Shown in pieces: positions 1 through 11,484 of a stretch of 64,000 nt of DNA. The translations under genes were made by a program, and so were the position numbers. Under the pieces are notes generated by a model. That model saw only the letters and a program-made list of their open reading frames with translations. It was not told the DNA's origin and searched no databases. The stretch is from positions 4,251,732 through 4,315,731 of the forward strand of contig JAGGNK010010226.1 in NCBI GenBank assembly GCA_017590115.1. Reading direction: 5' to 3'. Positions within the stretch are counted from its first letter, which is position 1. The number at the start of each line of letters is the position of its first letter. The stretch is from Montifringilla adamsi. Its lineage: Eukaryota; Chordata; Aves; Passeriformes; Passeridae.

Positions 1-115
1 CATGAAGGAGTAGCACAACTGAAGAAAACAAGGAAAGGAAAATAAAACAACAATCACCCATTTCCCTCCCCCTCCCAAAAAACATCAACAACAAAGTAGC
101 CCCAAGCAAGTAGGG

Positions 116-145
<30 letters not shown>
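116..145. repeat. (A)30 homopolymer
   Basis: Thirty consecutive A residues, in a wider A-rich context (about 105-160). No LINE or SINE body is recognisable directly 5' of it, so I treat it as a simple repeat rather than the tail of a retrocopy. It is likely length-polymorphic. Confidence 0.95.
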
Positions 146-146
<1 letters not shown>

Positions 147-2059
147 CAAAAAAAAATGCACCAGGGAAAATTCATAAATGCTTATGCCAAATTCCTGAAA
201 AGTACATTCACTATTTTTGCTACGTTAACATTTTTAAGCAAGACAATGAAGGAAAAGCAAGAATTTAACAACTTCACTACAGGCTTGACTCTTATTATGT
301 CAAAAGGTGTACAGCAGGCAGTTTACTAATACGTATCCTGGAATGAAAGATATATACTACATGGAAATTTTTCAAGGGTAACAATATAACTTCTTGTGAC
401 TCGCTGTGATTCCTAGAGTTCAGAAATAATTTTCATGCCGTCCAAGACATCAAATACCTCTGATTTTACACACTTTAATAATAAAAATTATTCTGGGATA
501 CCAAATCATATACAAAAATATGGCTCATAATTATTTAAAATAATTTCAGAAATTCACAACAGTCAAACTAATCTATCCATCAGGAAGTCCTTGGTTGAAA
601 CAATGTAGCTGTGTCTATAACAGCTGAGCAATAAAGAAAGAAAAACTAACATATTTCAATAAAAAAATAAGAAAACCATCACATTGTTTCTAGCACAGAT
701 CCCACATTCCTCTTTAGACAAATTGTTTTACCTACTGACCAAGAACCATCTGCTCACGCCTCCTGTTCCCTCTGCCCCTCCCTCTTTCTTTTTAACCTTT
801 TGGGGCTGGTTCACTATAATTAGCACAAGATAAAAGTAGCAGATATCACCCAATTTATTGCAAAGCAGACAAAGCAGGAGCAAAAGGCATTCAGAAATGA
901 CCCAACCCAGCTCTTGGATAACATTCAACTGAGTCCATTATGGAGACAATAAAAGTTCAGGGTCTGGCTCAAGCAGACACATAGTCCAGCTGTATGTGGC
1001 AGCTAACTCTCATAATCTTGTTTCAGATATTTTTATTGCCTCAAGCATTACAATCTATTGAGCTTCAGCCAAAAAGTCTAGCTTCTATAATTTCTTTCCC
1101 TTGTAGCAGGAGTGAGAAACTTATGCTTGAATGACACTGAAGGTCATTCACCAAAAAGGGAAATAAAATCAAGGAAACTTGTCTCCTCCTCAAGTTAAAA
1201 TTCTGTTTTAATAAAGCCCTGCTTCTTTCAGCTACTCATCTAGAGTACAATCTAAAGAAGCTGTGTCTCCTCATAATGTAAAGGTGAAAAAAGATGAATT
1301 ATTTTCATAAATTCGCAGGGAAAGATAGTCTGATCCTTCCTGAAGCACTGAGGGTGCATCTTCTATGTCATTTCCCATTTTAGTGGGCTTCAGTAAGAAT
1401 GTCTGTGCCAAACTGATAAATAGTTGATAAAGTTATCCAGACATTTGTCACTGAATTTCTAAAATCTTCTGTGCCTGCCCTGTAAAAATAAGCGTCTTGG
1501 TGTATTATTTATTAGTAATATGTCCTTCAAGTTACATGGGATATTAACTTGCTTGGATGGTCTTAGTTCAATCAGCAGAAAAAAAACACAGGAAAAAAAA
1601 GGCATGAAAATGTGATCTTGATAAACCAGAAATCTATTAATTAAGAAGTTTCAGGTTATTTTCTTACAGTTTTCTCTATTATCTCTTCTCAAGCCACTCT
1701 AACCATGACAAGAATGTTTACACGCTAATGCGTGCATATGCATATTCATTAATATTCTAGCAAGTAAAATATAAAAATCACAAACACATTCTACAAAACA
1801 AAGTTGGTCTGAATACTGAGAAAAGGGAAATCTACAAGGTTTGCATTTCAAATGTCAAATTAGAAGCATACTCATTAGAGTTTCCAAAGAAAACTACTCC
1901 AAAAGAAGTAGGAGGTGCATGAACAAAAGCCACACAATGAATTATTTGTCAGCTCCAGTTGGAAATTATATTTTTGCCTTTAATGGAATAAACACAATTC
2001 CAGTTTTTGTACTTTGAAGAATATTTCTGCAGCTGTGGCATTACAGAAGTGAACAAATG
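146..2059. other. AT-rich stretch without a recognised gene or repeat
   Basis: I see no gene, RNA gene or classifiable mobile element here. Short A-rich patches occur near 640-670 and 1575-1605. A good splice-acceptor-like pyrimidine tract ending in AG lies near 1090-1106, but no convincing donor follows within a normal exon length. Overlapping AT-rich octamer and homeodomain-like motifs occur around 1721-1756. Short open frames on both strands resemble no family I know. Confidence 0.7.
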
Positions 2060-2515
2060 CTGGGTGAATACAGCAGACAAGGAATGCAGTGGGAACTGCA
2101 CTGGGCTGCCACAACTTCTTGAACAGGGTAGAAAGTGGCTTCACCACTCCTCTGACAGTTCCCTCAGGACCTGCAGATGTATCTCATCAGGATCCATGGA
2201 TCCAGGACCTTCAAGAACCTTAGATGGCCTTGAACCTGATCTTCCACCGTGGGTGATTTTTCCTCCTCCCAGCCCCTGCCTTTGCCTTCTGGGCAGTGTG
2301 GTTGGAGCCCTTGACAATGGAGAAGGATGCACAAAAATGCATCAAGTAACTCAGCTTTCTCCATGTCCCAAGTAATGAGGTCTCCTGTGTCCTTACACAG
2401 AGGGCCCAGATTTTTTCCTATTACTCCTTTTATCACTGACGTGTCTATAGGAGCTTGTTTTGTTGCCTTTGACATTCCCTGGGTAGGTTTAACTCTATCA
2501 GGGTTGAATGGATAA
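2060..2515 (-). mobile_element. CR1 LINE, internal ORF2 relic (before/at start of RT)
   Basis: On the minus strand a 103-codon open piece (2164-2475) carries the phrases GPLCKDTGDLITWDMEKAELLDAF and KSPTVEDQVQGHLR-like text, then a leucine-rich DPWILMRYICRS end, with VLRELSEEW in the next frame. This is the avian CR1 pattern in which a 'GPLLN.AGDLVT.DMEKAEVLNAFF' segment precedes 'EDQVREHL..L..HKSMGPDxxHPxVLREL', just upstream of the reverse-transcriptase core. The frame breaks between the two parts, so it is a dead copy truncated at both ends. The chance open frame on the opposite strand (2007-2375) is its shadow. Boundaries are approximate. Confidence 0.85.
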
Positions 2516-5500
2516 GTGTGGTATGCAATGGGGAGTAGATTGCTTGTGTTTATTTGCTTGCTTTGCTTTTTTTTAAGATATAAAGGTCTATATTAAATCA
2601 CATACTTAAAAAAGGTCAGGGTACACTTGATAAAAGAGAATCACTTTACTGGCGGGGAGAGAGGGAGAAAAAGAAAAATCCCTACCCTAAGAATTTCCTA
2701 GAGTGGTTCATGGCTTTATCTTATGTTTAGTAGTCAGTCCATATACTTGCACTCTTGATTTATTTCACTATTTGAATTTGCTAACTAAGGATGCTGAACT
2801 GTCTAACTTTTACTGTTCACTTCAAACTATTCTTATGAGCAACTGAACCCTGTGAAGATGTCAAAAGAAGAAAAATCTTACAAGCTTATTTTCTGTTTAG
2901 TGGACTGTAAGCAATATAAATATTAAACAGACTGTGCATCTTAAGTATGCTATGAATAAAGATTCAAAATTCTGAAAGGAAAACCAGACAAAACAGCAGA
3001 ATGGCTTTGAATACAATATAAGGGCTTGTTTGTTTGTTTTCTCCAAATAAACTATTTTCTTTAATTCAAAGTAGGAAAAATACAAGACATGATGAAAATC
3101 TTAAGACATGAAAGTAAATATAAGATACTTTCTAAGAGATCTTTTGTTTATATTATTATACTACATTAGTGGAATACTTATAGGAAGTTTTATAGGTCAT
3201 CATTTGAGCAAACAAATCATAAGACTTTGTCAGATCACAAACAGTAGAAGGAAGAATTCTTGTCAGTAAAATGTCAAAACAAATTATGAAGCACATATAT
3301 TTTAGAGTAGAAGTTAGAAGAGGGAATAAATACAACTTCCAACAGAAATCCTTGAGATCATGAACTTAATAATAACTCCCAGAAATTACAAGTGGTGAGG
3401 TCTTCTGTAGAGGTTTACTGTGACATTAATTTATATTAATTTGAAGTTAAAAAATACAATTAAAAGAAAAAAGAAGAGTCAAATTGGAATGCCAGGTGCA
3501 GCAAGTCTCAGACAGAGTCAGAGATTTTAATGTAGTCTAAGTAGCCATAGCTTTAAGCTCCTCTGACCCTTTTTGATTTAAAGTTTCTTTTACTACAGCT
3601 ATTATATCATTGGGGATGGAAAACCCTCTTGTGTGGGCAGTGGGCAGAATACTGATGATGTAATTCATGATTATGTAGATGGAGATTGTAATTGCTGACT
3701 TTTAAAAATAGCAGTAGCTAATTCCCCCATGACCTCTTTGAGCCAGTGGAAGCTGCTGAAGGAGATATCTTCATAGAGTAATTAGGAAGCTTGGGGATAT
3801 GATTCTCTCAGGAGGGTTATTTTAATTCTATATTCTGCTGTTTGTACTGCAAATGTTTAATGCATCTAATAATTCATTTTTTTTAAGTGTCATAATGCAC
3901 CAGCTATGAGATTGATATAAAGAAAAAGAAAGATGGGGAAAAAAGCAAAGGTAGTAGACTGGAAAGCCCAGATTTCCAGTATCTAGTGAGATTAAACCTT
4001 CCACTATTACAATTCAGACAGTTTTAGTGAGTCACATCCACAATGCCCAGCATGGCATCAAACCACATCAATAAATAAAATAGTTGAGGAAATATTGTAT
4101 TTGACAGTGTTCTCTATGAGCCACAAGCTAAGAGCACTATGCAATGAGGAAAGGAAAGCAGTCACTGGTAAAAACATAATAACACTGATTAAAAGTCCCA
4201 TCTGCAGGAACAAAAAATAAATTATTCCACTTCTCTTTCAAGAGATATTTTCCTACTATGATTCAGCTTCAGTTTCATTGGAAGCTCTGTAGTAGACTCA
4301 TCCTCAATTTGGATTTCTTTGTGGAATGGCAATAATGACTGAACCAAAGTGAATTAACAGCAATGTGAACCTCTCTCAGGTGAATTTAAGCTCATATAAT
4401 CCTAATTATGAATTAAATGCTGGATGTTACCAGTGTTTAACTCATTTCACCTCTATAGGTGAAATAGATATAGATGAACTGAAATCTGATTTATCCCACA
4501 CTCTTCCAAAATAAATATTTGTTTCCACAGGGAATATTTTCTAAATGATAGTTTCATGATCTTTTTATGAAGACTGTGTATTTTTAAGGTTCAGAGAAAA
4601 GTGATTTTTTGGGACATCAATCCCCATATTATTATGGCCACCACATCACAAAACTCCTTCATTGAAAGGCATAATAGCTGGTTTTTTTGCTAGCTATAAG
4701 GTTCCTAAAGGAAGGATGCCAAGGTATACGTAGAAAATTCTTACAGCTATCTTAATTTTCTTACAACCACTTTTGGTTTTAAGTGAGGAAAAAGAGCTCT
4801 AATATGTCGACATGGGAGTCTCTGCCATTAACTGTGGAAATTGATGAAGAGTGCAGTATCTCAGTACCTAACAGAGACTACAGATACAAAGATCTGGAAT
4901 TTTTCATTGGCATGGTCATCTCTGCATTACAGTCAAAGTACTCCTGTCCTGAGGTGTCAACCCAGGCTTTCTATTCCCACAGATTAGCACCCAAAATTAT
5001 TTCTGTAAGATACTATGGGAAAAGTATAGGACATGAAAAGTTTGCCCTTCTCTTGTATAGGTCTTAAGCAGGAAATTATCTTTGTTTTCATCCTTACCCC
5101 CCTTGTCCGTTCTTGAAACAAGTCTATTTAGAAGCTTCACCTTCTGAAATTAAAGCAAGAACTCTGGGAGAGCAGTCAGGAGTCCATGGGGCAAACACCA
5201 GATTTTTTAGTGAATTATAACACAACATCCTTAGAGAATAGACATCTAGGAATCACTCAAGAGCACAGTGTTCACAGAAGTTCAAAAGTTCACATAATCA
5301 CTTCTACTTGAAATAGTTAAGACACCGAAAAATCCACCTAACCTAGTAGAAAACGTGAAGTCTGTGACATTTTTTGTTTGTTTTGTTGTTTTTTATTTTT
5401 TCCCTCTGTATCTGCCCAGATCTCGACTAGCTACAATAATGGAGATAGCCAAGATACAAAGGGAAGCACTTTTAATGTGCTGTATCTCCCATGTATCACA

Positions 5501-6396
5501 ATTAATTTTACATTTGGTCCCATACATTAGATAATGTGACTATATAAAGTGAGTATAGATGAGAATCTGTATCCATGATCACTGGCAGAAAATTTAGACT
5601 TAAAAAACTATATACTGCCATAACAGTGCCTAGATAATCAGGAGTTTCATAAAAGTCTTCAAACAATAAATTACATCCAAAAACCAAACCTTAAGGCACA
5701 CAGCAGAGTTTTGTGATGCTAGCATGTTTCTAGGGACCTAAACAAACACAAAAAGCTTAAAGTTGTTTATCATCTCCAGAGAATCACATTTAAGCTTCAA
5801 TGGTGACAAAAGCAAAACACACTGCTCACACTTTTAATTTACCATAATGCAGCTGTTTAGAATTAAATCAGAAATTACAGTGCTCATAAGTCTGCCCATC
5901 GTATTATTTGCTGCATTGTTGTCCCTGACAATACCTCAAGGTCTTCCTTCAGAGCACAGTAAGAAACATTTGAGAATATCACAAATGTTTTTACTGCAGC
6001 CTTCCTTATGCTCTCACACCATCAGTACAAAACTCCATTTTGCCATTAACAAAAGAGGAACAAAATAATCTACCCACAAAATTTTTAGTAGAACAGTTTC
6101 CTTTATAACGGGAAATCATACTGTTGCACATATCTACCATCAGTCAACACTCAGGTTCATCTAACATAATCTGATTAAGTTATTTCTAATTAACAGAGAT
6201 AACTACAAGAACTAAACCATTTTCTGTCTCTATCTTCTTATGTACCCTGTGCACAGACACAAAAAACCCCCCAAAACTTCACAGCAAGTGTAACAGCAAC
6301 CTTTGTCACAGAAAATATCTATAATAAAATGAATATTTAACAAGTTGATGGCAAGGTAAACCAGCATCCACTGCTCTCTCCCTGACTACACAGCCC
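2516..6396. other. AT-rich stretch without a recognised gene
   Basis: Nothing classifiable is seen here. The longest frame is 94 codons at 4783-5067 (+). It has mixed composition, no domain I recognise, no acceptor or donor fitting its edges and no nearby polyadenylation signal, so I regard it as chance. T/G-rich low-complexity sequence lies at 5370-5402. Confidence 0.65.
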
Positions 6397-6413
6397 AAAA
6401 AAAAAAAAAAAAA
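6397..6413. repeat. (A)17 homopolymer
   Basis: A run of 17 A residues directly upstream of a GC-richer stretch that leads into a CR1 piece. It is a simple repeat. Confidence 0.9.
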
Positions 6414-6611
6414 CTACTCACAGTGTAGGTGTGGAGTCCATGCAGTCAGTAAATCAGAGCAGCAGAAGCACCAACAGAGGGAACAGCTCACAGCGAGCTT
6501 GGGCTCCCAAACCTGTGAGCAAGGCATAGGTGTAGGTGCCACAGATGGGGCTGGGAGGAGCAACTGAGGCTCATTGGTGTCTTCAAGCCCTGAGAACTGA
6601 TGAGCTGCCCC

Positions 6612-6875
6612 ATCAGCCTGGAGAAAAGGCACCTGGGAGACCCTTCAGCAGTGTTCCAGTATCCAAAGAGGACTTATAAGAAAGCCAAAAAGGGATTTTC
6701 TCTCAAGGGCATATAGTAATAGGAAAAGGGGAGATAGAGTCAATCTTAGAGGGCAGATTTATCTTAGATATTAGGACAAAATTCTTCACTATGAAGATGC
6801 TGAGGCACTGGAACAGGTTGCTCAGAAAAAGGGGCAGAAGGCCTCTACGGATGCAGGAAGGCACAGAGGTAGTGA
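6612..6875 (+). mobile_element. CR1 LINE fragment, end of ORF2
   Basis: The plus strand reads through the hallmarks of the last part of avian CR1: 'CAGCCTGGAGAAAAGG', then a 'TTCCAGTATCCAAAG' block, 'AGTAATAGGAAAAGGGG', and 'GATTTATCTTAGATATTAGGA'. The translated stretch TMKMLRHWNRLLRK corresponds to the 'TMRVVRHWNRLPREVV' end of the CR1 polyprotein. The copy diverges after about 6875 and lacks the expected 3' tail, so it is truncated at both ends. It faces another CR1 piece (7340-7472) in the opposite orientation. Confidence 0.85.
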
Positions 6876-6929
6876 AGGAGGGGGCAGGCTACCCAGGAGA
6901 ATTTCAGGCACATTATCTCAGTGGGAACG

Positions 6930-7325
6930 TGTCACAGTTGAGACAGCCACAACACACAAAGTACCATCATACAATTCCAGAAGGTTTCAACCAATACAGA
7001 ATAACACCATACCACATCAGAAGGCTTCGAGCAGCTGCCCTTTTTGTTCTTTAGCCCAACATTTTGTACCCTCATGATTCATGCATTGCACCTGTGTGCT
7101 CTCTGTTCCTTTTAGTGGTTGGTCAGTGCACCTGGGCACTCCATGGCTCATTACCTTCAATGCTGCTCCCCTGCTTCTCACAGCTGTAGCCCATTGGGGA
7201 TTGGGCTCAGCTCAGTCCCACTCCCAATTATCACAAACTGTGCCTACAGGAATGGACAGGGTTAGGCAAACCAGAGCTCAGGTGGAACTGGGACAGAAGG
7301 ACAACAAGAGTGGTTCTGGCTAAAA
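6930..7325 (+). mobile_element. Possible LTR or other repeat-derived segment
   Basis: This segment lies between two CR1 pieces and differs from them in composition. It starts with TGTCACAGTTGAG and contains two near-copies of an 'AxACAxTxCCAGAAGGxTTC' motif (near 6970 and 7010). It then becomes C/T-rich and GC-rich, with a segment around 7180-7240 of the kind common in avian ERV LTRs. I cannot define a clean 3' end or flanking target duplication. It may be a degraded ERV LTR, but this is inference from texture and vague resemblance, not a firm match. Confidence 0.35.
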
Positions 7326-7339
7326 AAAGGCTAAGAAAA

Positions 7340-7472
7340 TCACAGATTAATCATAGATTCATAGAAGGTTAAGGGTTGGAAGCAATGTTAAAGATCATTT
7401 AGTTCCAGCCCCCCTGCCATGGGCAGGGACTTCTTCCACTAGACCAGGTTGCTTCAAGCCCCATCCAACCTT
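7340..7472 (-). mobile_element. CR1 LINE 3' end
   Basis: The plus strand reads ATTAATCATAGATTCATAGA, then GGGTTGGAAG, AAAGATCATTTAGTTCCA, CCCTGCCATGGGCAGGGAC, CCACTAGACCAGGTTGCTTC and CCCCATCCAACC. This is the reverse complement of the avian CR1 3' untranslated region with its TTCTATGA-type microsatellite tail. The element therefore lies on the minus strand with its 3' end at about 7340. It is 5'-truncated, as most CR1 copies are. Confidence 0.93.
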
Positions 7473-7570
7473 GCCTGTTCTGTAAGCACAGCTCTGCTGC
7501 CAGAAGCCACACATTCCCATCTTCCTCATCATGGTAGTCCATCCACTCCTCTGTGCACAGCCATTTCCAG

Positions 7571-8029
7571 TGATGCCTGAGGTTTTAGCTTTTATATTTT
7601 TCAGATTCTGTACTGCTTTAGTGCGTATTTCTGAGCTTCATATTAGGGGATAGTAAGCTCTCTTCACAGAGTAGCTAGACAAAACAATTCCTTCTCTAGT
7701 TGGGGACCAAGGACAAATGATCCAAATCTCAGTCCCAAGAGCATAAACCATGATGGACTGAAGAGAGAAAAACAAGAAGGATGGGACTTCATAACCTAAA
7801 GCTATAATGGACAATCCAATCCAATATGCAAACAGACCAGGGCTTATGGAAGTGTGAGACCCCATGACCGGTCATCCATTTTGTGACCATCTTGGGTTCA
7901 TCTTGGGTGTGGCCCCGGCCAGGCTCTCGTGCTGCCCAAAGTGTATCCATTGAGGCCTTTTAATAAATACCTACTTTATTCCTTAACTCTGTCTAGTCGC
8001 TGTTCTAGGTCCACCTACACAAGGCAGCA
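7571..8029 (+). mobile_element. Solo LTR of an endogenous retrovirus
   Basis: The segment starts TGATGCC and ends GGCAGCA, imperfect terminal inverted repeats of the TG...CA type. It carries an AATAAA polyadenylation signal at 7962-7967 followed by T-rich sequence and a CTCTGTCTAG stretch, as expected of an R/U5 region. The bases CCAG flank it on both sides (7567-7570 and 8030-8033), a possible 4-bp target duplication. No gag, pol or env sequence adjoins it, so it is a solo LTR left by recombination. Its U3 part (about 7571-7900) may supply promoter or enhancer sites, but I see no clear TATA box. The family name is not assigned. Confidence 0.82.
7962..7967 (+). terminator. Polyadenylation signal of the solo LTR
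   Basis: AATAAA lies inside the solo LTR about 60 bases before its 3' end, the usual spacing for an R region. Activity is not known. Confidence 0.6.
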
Positions 8030-8560
8030 CCAGTACTTCCTACCTGCGATGGGGCTTAGACTCTTGTTTCTTAAATTCCATCAATATTCTGCTCATCCAG
8101 GCCAGCAATGTGCAGTCTGGTTATCTCCTCTCAGAGCTCCTTTACTTGGTGACTCAGTGCCTCAAGGACAGCCCTCCTCCCAGAGGGAAGGACACCCTCA
8201 GCACATCCCAGGGAGAGGCACCAGGCACTACCTGCACACTCCCTGCAGAGTTCCCTGTGGGTCAGGGCCTCTGATGTCCCCAGACAGCTGCTGGCTTGTG
8301 GCAAACCCGCACCATAGATAAGCAGGCTCAAAGAGCTTTCAGCAGAGTTTCTAAAACCCCTTGAAAATGAAAAAAAACCAAAAAACCTCTCTGTAGCAGC
8401 AACCAGCTGGAAAGAAAAAGTGTGGGCTCTTCCGGGAACTGCTAACAAAAGCTGACTGTCAGAGCTGGTAGAAGCAAAAGCCTCCAGAAGCCACCCCTCA
8501 CCTGCAGCAGCAGGCTGCCAGAAGTTCCCCCAAGAACGATGATCCCTGTAGAAGAAACAT
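8030..8560. other. GC-richer unclassified stretch after the solo LTR
   Basis: This stretch is clearly richer in G+C than its surroundings and holds open frames of about 105-130 codons on both strands (7929-8321 plus, beginning inside the LTR; 8131-8448 minus). Neither has a recognisable domain. I cannot place it in a repeat family. It contains the exon-like segment listed at 8502-8545. Confidence 0.5.
8502..8545 (-). other. Exon-like segment, 44 nt (candidate)
   Basis: On the minus strand a pyrimidine-rich acceptor reading TGTTTCTTCTACAG is followed by 44 nt and then CAG|GTGAGG, a strong donor. All three frames are open; one reads IIVLGGTSGSLLLQ. Length is not a multiple of three. It sits at the edge of the GC-richer block, so it could be a pseudo-exon within an old repeat. 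No neighbouring exon is identified. Confidence 0.25.
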
Positions 8561-11484
8561 ATGGAACAAATTCCCTGAAGAAGCCTGGAAACTGCTGTGA
8601 CAACTGTTATATCTCTACTATCTGATTTCCTAGTTGCACTTAAGAGCAGGCACAGTAAGAACTAGTTGTTTGCACATGGGTGTTGTGAATTAATTTAAAG
8701 GGAGTTTTCTCAGAGCCAGCCCACAGTCAAGTCTTGGGTACTGGAAAGGGAAGATTTTCTTTAGGATTCTGTGAGTTTTTTTACAACACAGAGAGCTGTT
8801 TAGGGAATGCTGGCAACTAGAATTGAAATTGAAAACAAAAGGTGCAAACAAAGCCATGGGCGGTTTCTGTGCCTGTCACAACCACACCACAGAATCCCTG
8901 AGGACTTCTTGCAAGACTCACAAGACCCTCTACCAGTCCCACTACTAAAAAGCTCTGAAAGTCATTGGGAAAGTTTACAGCAGTGTCCACACTGTCAGTC
9001 CTGTCAGATTTTCAATTGCCTGTAGCAGCTCACTCTGGCATCCATTAAACATACAGGTAGTGAAAATACATAGAAATAAACTGCATGTGGAAACAGCCAA
9101 TGGCTATATTTATATGAGTGGGTAGTGCTGCACAAATAAAACAGTTTCGAGGAGCAAAACAACTGTGCTGACAATGAGACATCAAAATTTTTTGTGCTTC
9201 AAGAGCCTTTAGTTCAGTTCCGTTCTGGTTTTATGAACTGCATGCTATTGGCAGATACAGCATGCTAGGTATATTCCTGCAGTGCATCTGCTCCCATGAT
9301 TTCAGCTGAAAAAGACCCAGTTCATGCTTTCATACTCTGGAAGACTGTTCCATGACATGAACTGGCAGAAGAGAGATTTGTTTCAATCCAAATGCTCATA
9401 TAGTTATGCTTGTATTTTTCAGAAATGCAAAAGATTTTTCTGATCTCAACCCATCTAACTCTACAACCTTTTAATCACCTGGACTCCTTGGATGATAATA
9501 CTGGCCTGTTACAGACATTATGTAGTTTTTAGAGAAATTCCTTGTCCTTCCCAGGCTGGCTTCAGACACTGAGTGTAATGCTGTTATGGTTTGTTAGCTC
9601 AACTCTGCCTGTGAGCTGCTGCAGTTTGGCTATCCGTGTGACCTTGGAGCAAAAAACCCAGACATCCATGTAGGAGAGTGCTGAATGTGGCATACATAAT
9701 GTGTTCTGGCCAACACTGAGCTGGCCATCAATCATTCATTGAAATTGTCCCAAAAATTAATGCTAGGAACCATTTGCACCCTAAGCATGTCGTGCCAATG
9801 ACAAACAAGATCTTTCAGGGTTCAGTGCCATCACAACTCTTAGCACATGTAAAGTTTTGAAACTTAAATGTGTGGCTTGCAGCATAGTTCCTTATACATT
9901 TACAGCATATCAGTGACCATATCAGAGGGATGGGGTTGGATGAAAACTGGGAGGTCTGCTTTGGAACCCAGAGAAAAGCAAGATATAATATTGTTTATGT
10001 TTAAATGCTGGTGAGCTTTCCTCTCCAGAGATTAGACTGTCCTCTCAATCCTCTTAATAAAGAACAAGCATGTAACACCAGAAAAACTCTCTGCCTGAGA
10101 GTTCACAAAAAATGATCAAATTATTCATTGTTTATATACAACTCTAGATATCTCTTAGATAAAATTAATCAAACAAAGAAAATTCATGAAATAATTCAAA
10201 TTTATAGGGTTTGTAATATATTACATTTTCCTATAACTATAAAAAACTTTTCAAACTTACTGCAGGCTATTGGCTAATCAACTAAATATTTGTTAGCCGA
10301 AAACATTTTTAAACCACAGAACATTTCCATTTTGAAATTCTGATTTAACTCTTCAGAAGAAGCAGTGAACAAATACTTTATATCAGACTTTCACCACTAC
10401 ACAGGTTCCTGTCAAATCTGTTTTAAGGATTTGGATTATGATGCATGAACTTCTCTTCCCTTTGTCATCCGAATTTATTGAGATGGTAAATAGGTACTCT
10501 GTGTTGTTAAAATGCTCCTGCTATGGAAATAACTTGTATTTTCAATCCTTGAACAGTACTCAGATACTATAATGACACACAAAATATAAATATTGCATAC
10601 AGAAATGACGAATGCCAGAGCTTGGTATGTCTTTTCTATGAAAGGCCTGTTACAGCATCCCTTTCTAGTTAAAATATCACTATAGCCACTGGCCTTGTCA
10701 AATCAGTTTTCTACAAGCACTACCAGAAAGACGTTGAATTGCTGGAATAATGTCATTCAAACATTGTAGAGATTCTGTCTTTTTCATCTGCCCCACAGAA
10801 AACATAAACTGTAACAACTACCAGCTAATAAAAGAGTACCCCCACTTAAGAGAATCTCTTCAGGAAAATCTTTTCAGGTGCTTGTACACTCTAGCAGTTT
10901 GTAGTTTAGATAATATGATGGAGAGTGACAAAACACAGATCAGACAGTAAAAACACTTTTACTGTTGCTTGTGGACCTAAAAGAACAGAAGAGTCTAGAG
11001 GATAACTGAACACCCTTTTAAATATTAACACCAACGAAGGAGTTTCAGCTTTTTCCCAGCATTTTTTTCCAGCTGTTTGGGTTTTTTTTCCTGTTGTTTC
11101 AAATCTCACATTTTGTTTTTATTTCCCCCTTGACACTGCACTGTGATATTGCCTCTTTGAAAATTACAGACAAAGTGAGACAGATATCTTGAATGTGGAA
11201 TTACCAAGGGAATAGTTTCTCAAGATGCTGTGGGCAGGTGTAGATCTCAGGACTCTCTGCCTCCTCTGCTGTGGGAGATCTGTTAATAATGTGCATAACA
11301 AGTAGAGAAAATCAGATACAAAGTACTACAAATATCCAGACACATTTGAGAAAAACACTGGGAGAGAAAGTCAAAACAGTACTTGTGAATCAGCAGGTCT
11401 GCTGTTTACTGGGAGCTAACAGACAATTTTTCCAGACAGCACAATATCTTTCTGTGCTGCCCTAAAATAAAAAATAAATTATTA
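8561..11484. other. AT-rich stretch without a recognised gene
   Basis: I find no repeat family or gene here. Short frames (8807-9025, 10750-10950, 10906-11109) are under 75 codons and have no recognisable motif. The region 10130-10330 is especially AT-rich. Confidence 0.65.

Noticed and set aside
4783..5067. 94-codon plus frame that looks moderately protein-like
   Set aside because: No recognisable family, no splice sites at its edges and no promoter or polyadenylation context.
7929..8321. 130-codon plus frame
   Set aside because: It starts inside the solo LTR and runs into unclassified GC-rich sequence. Composition-driven.
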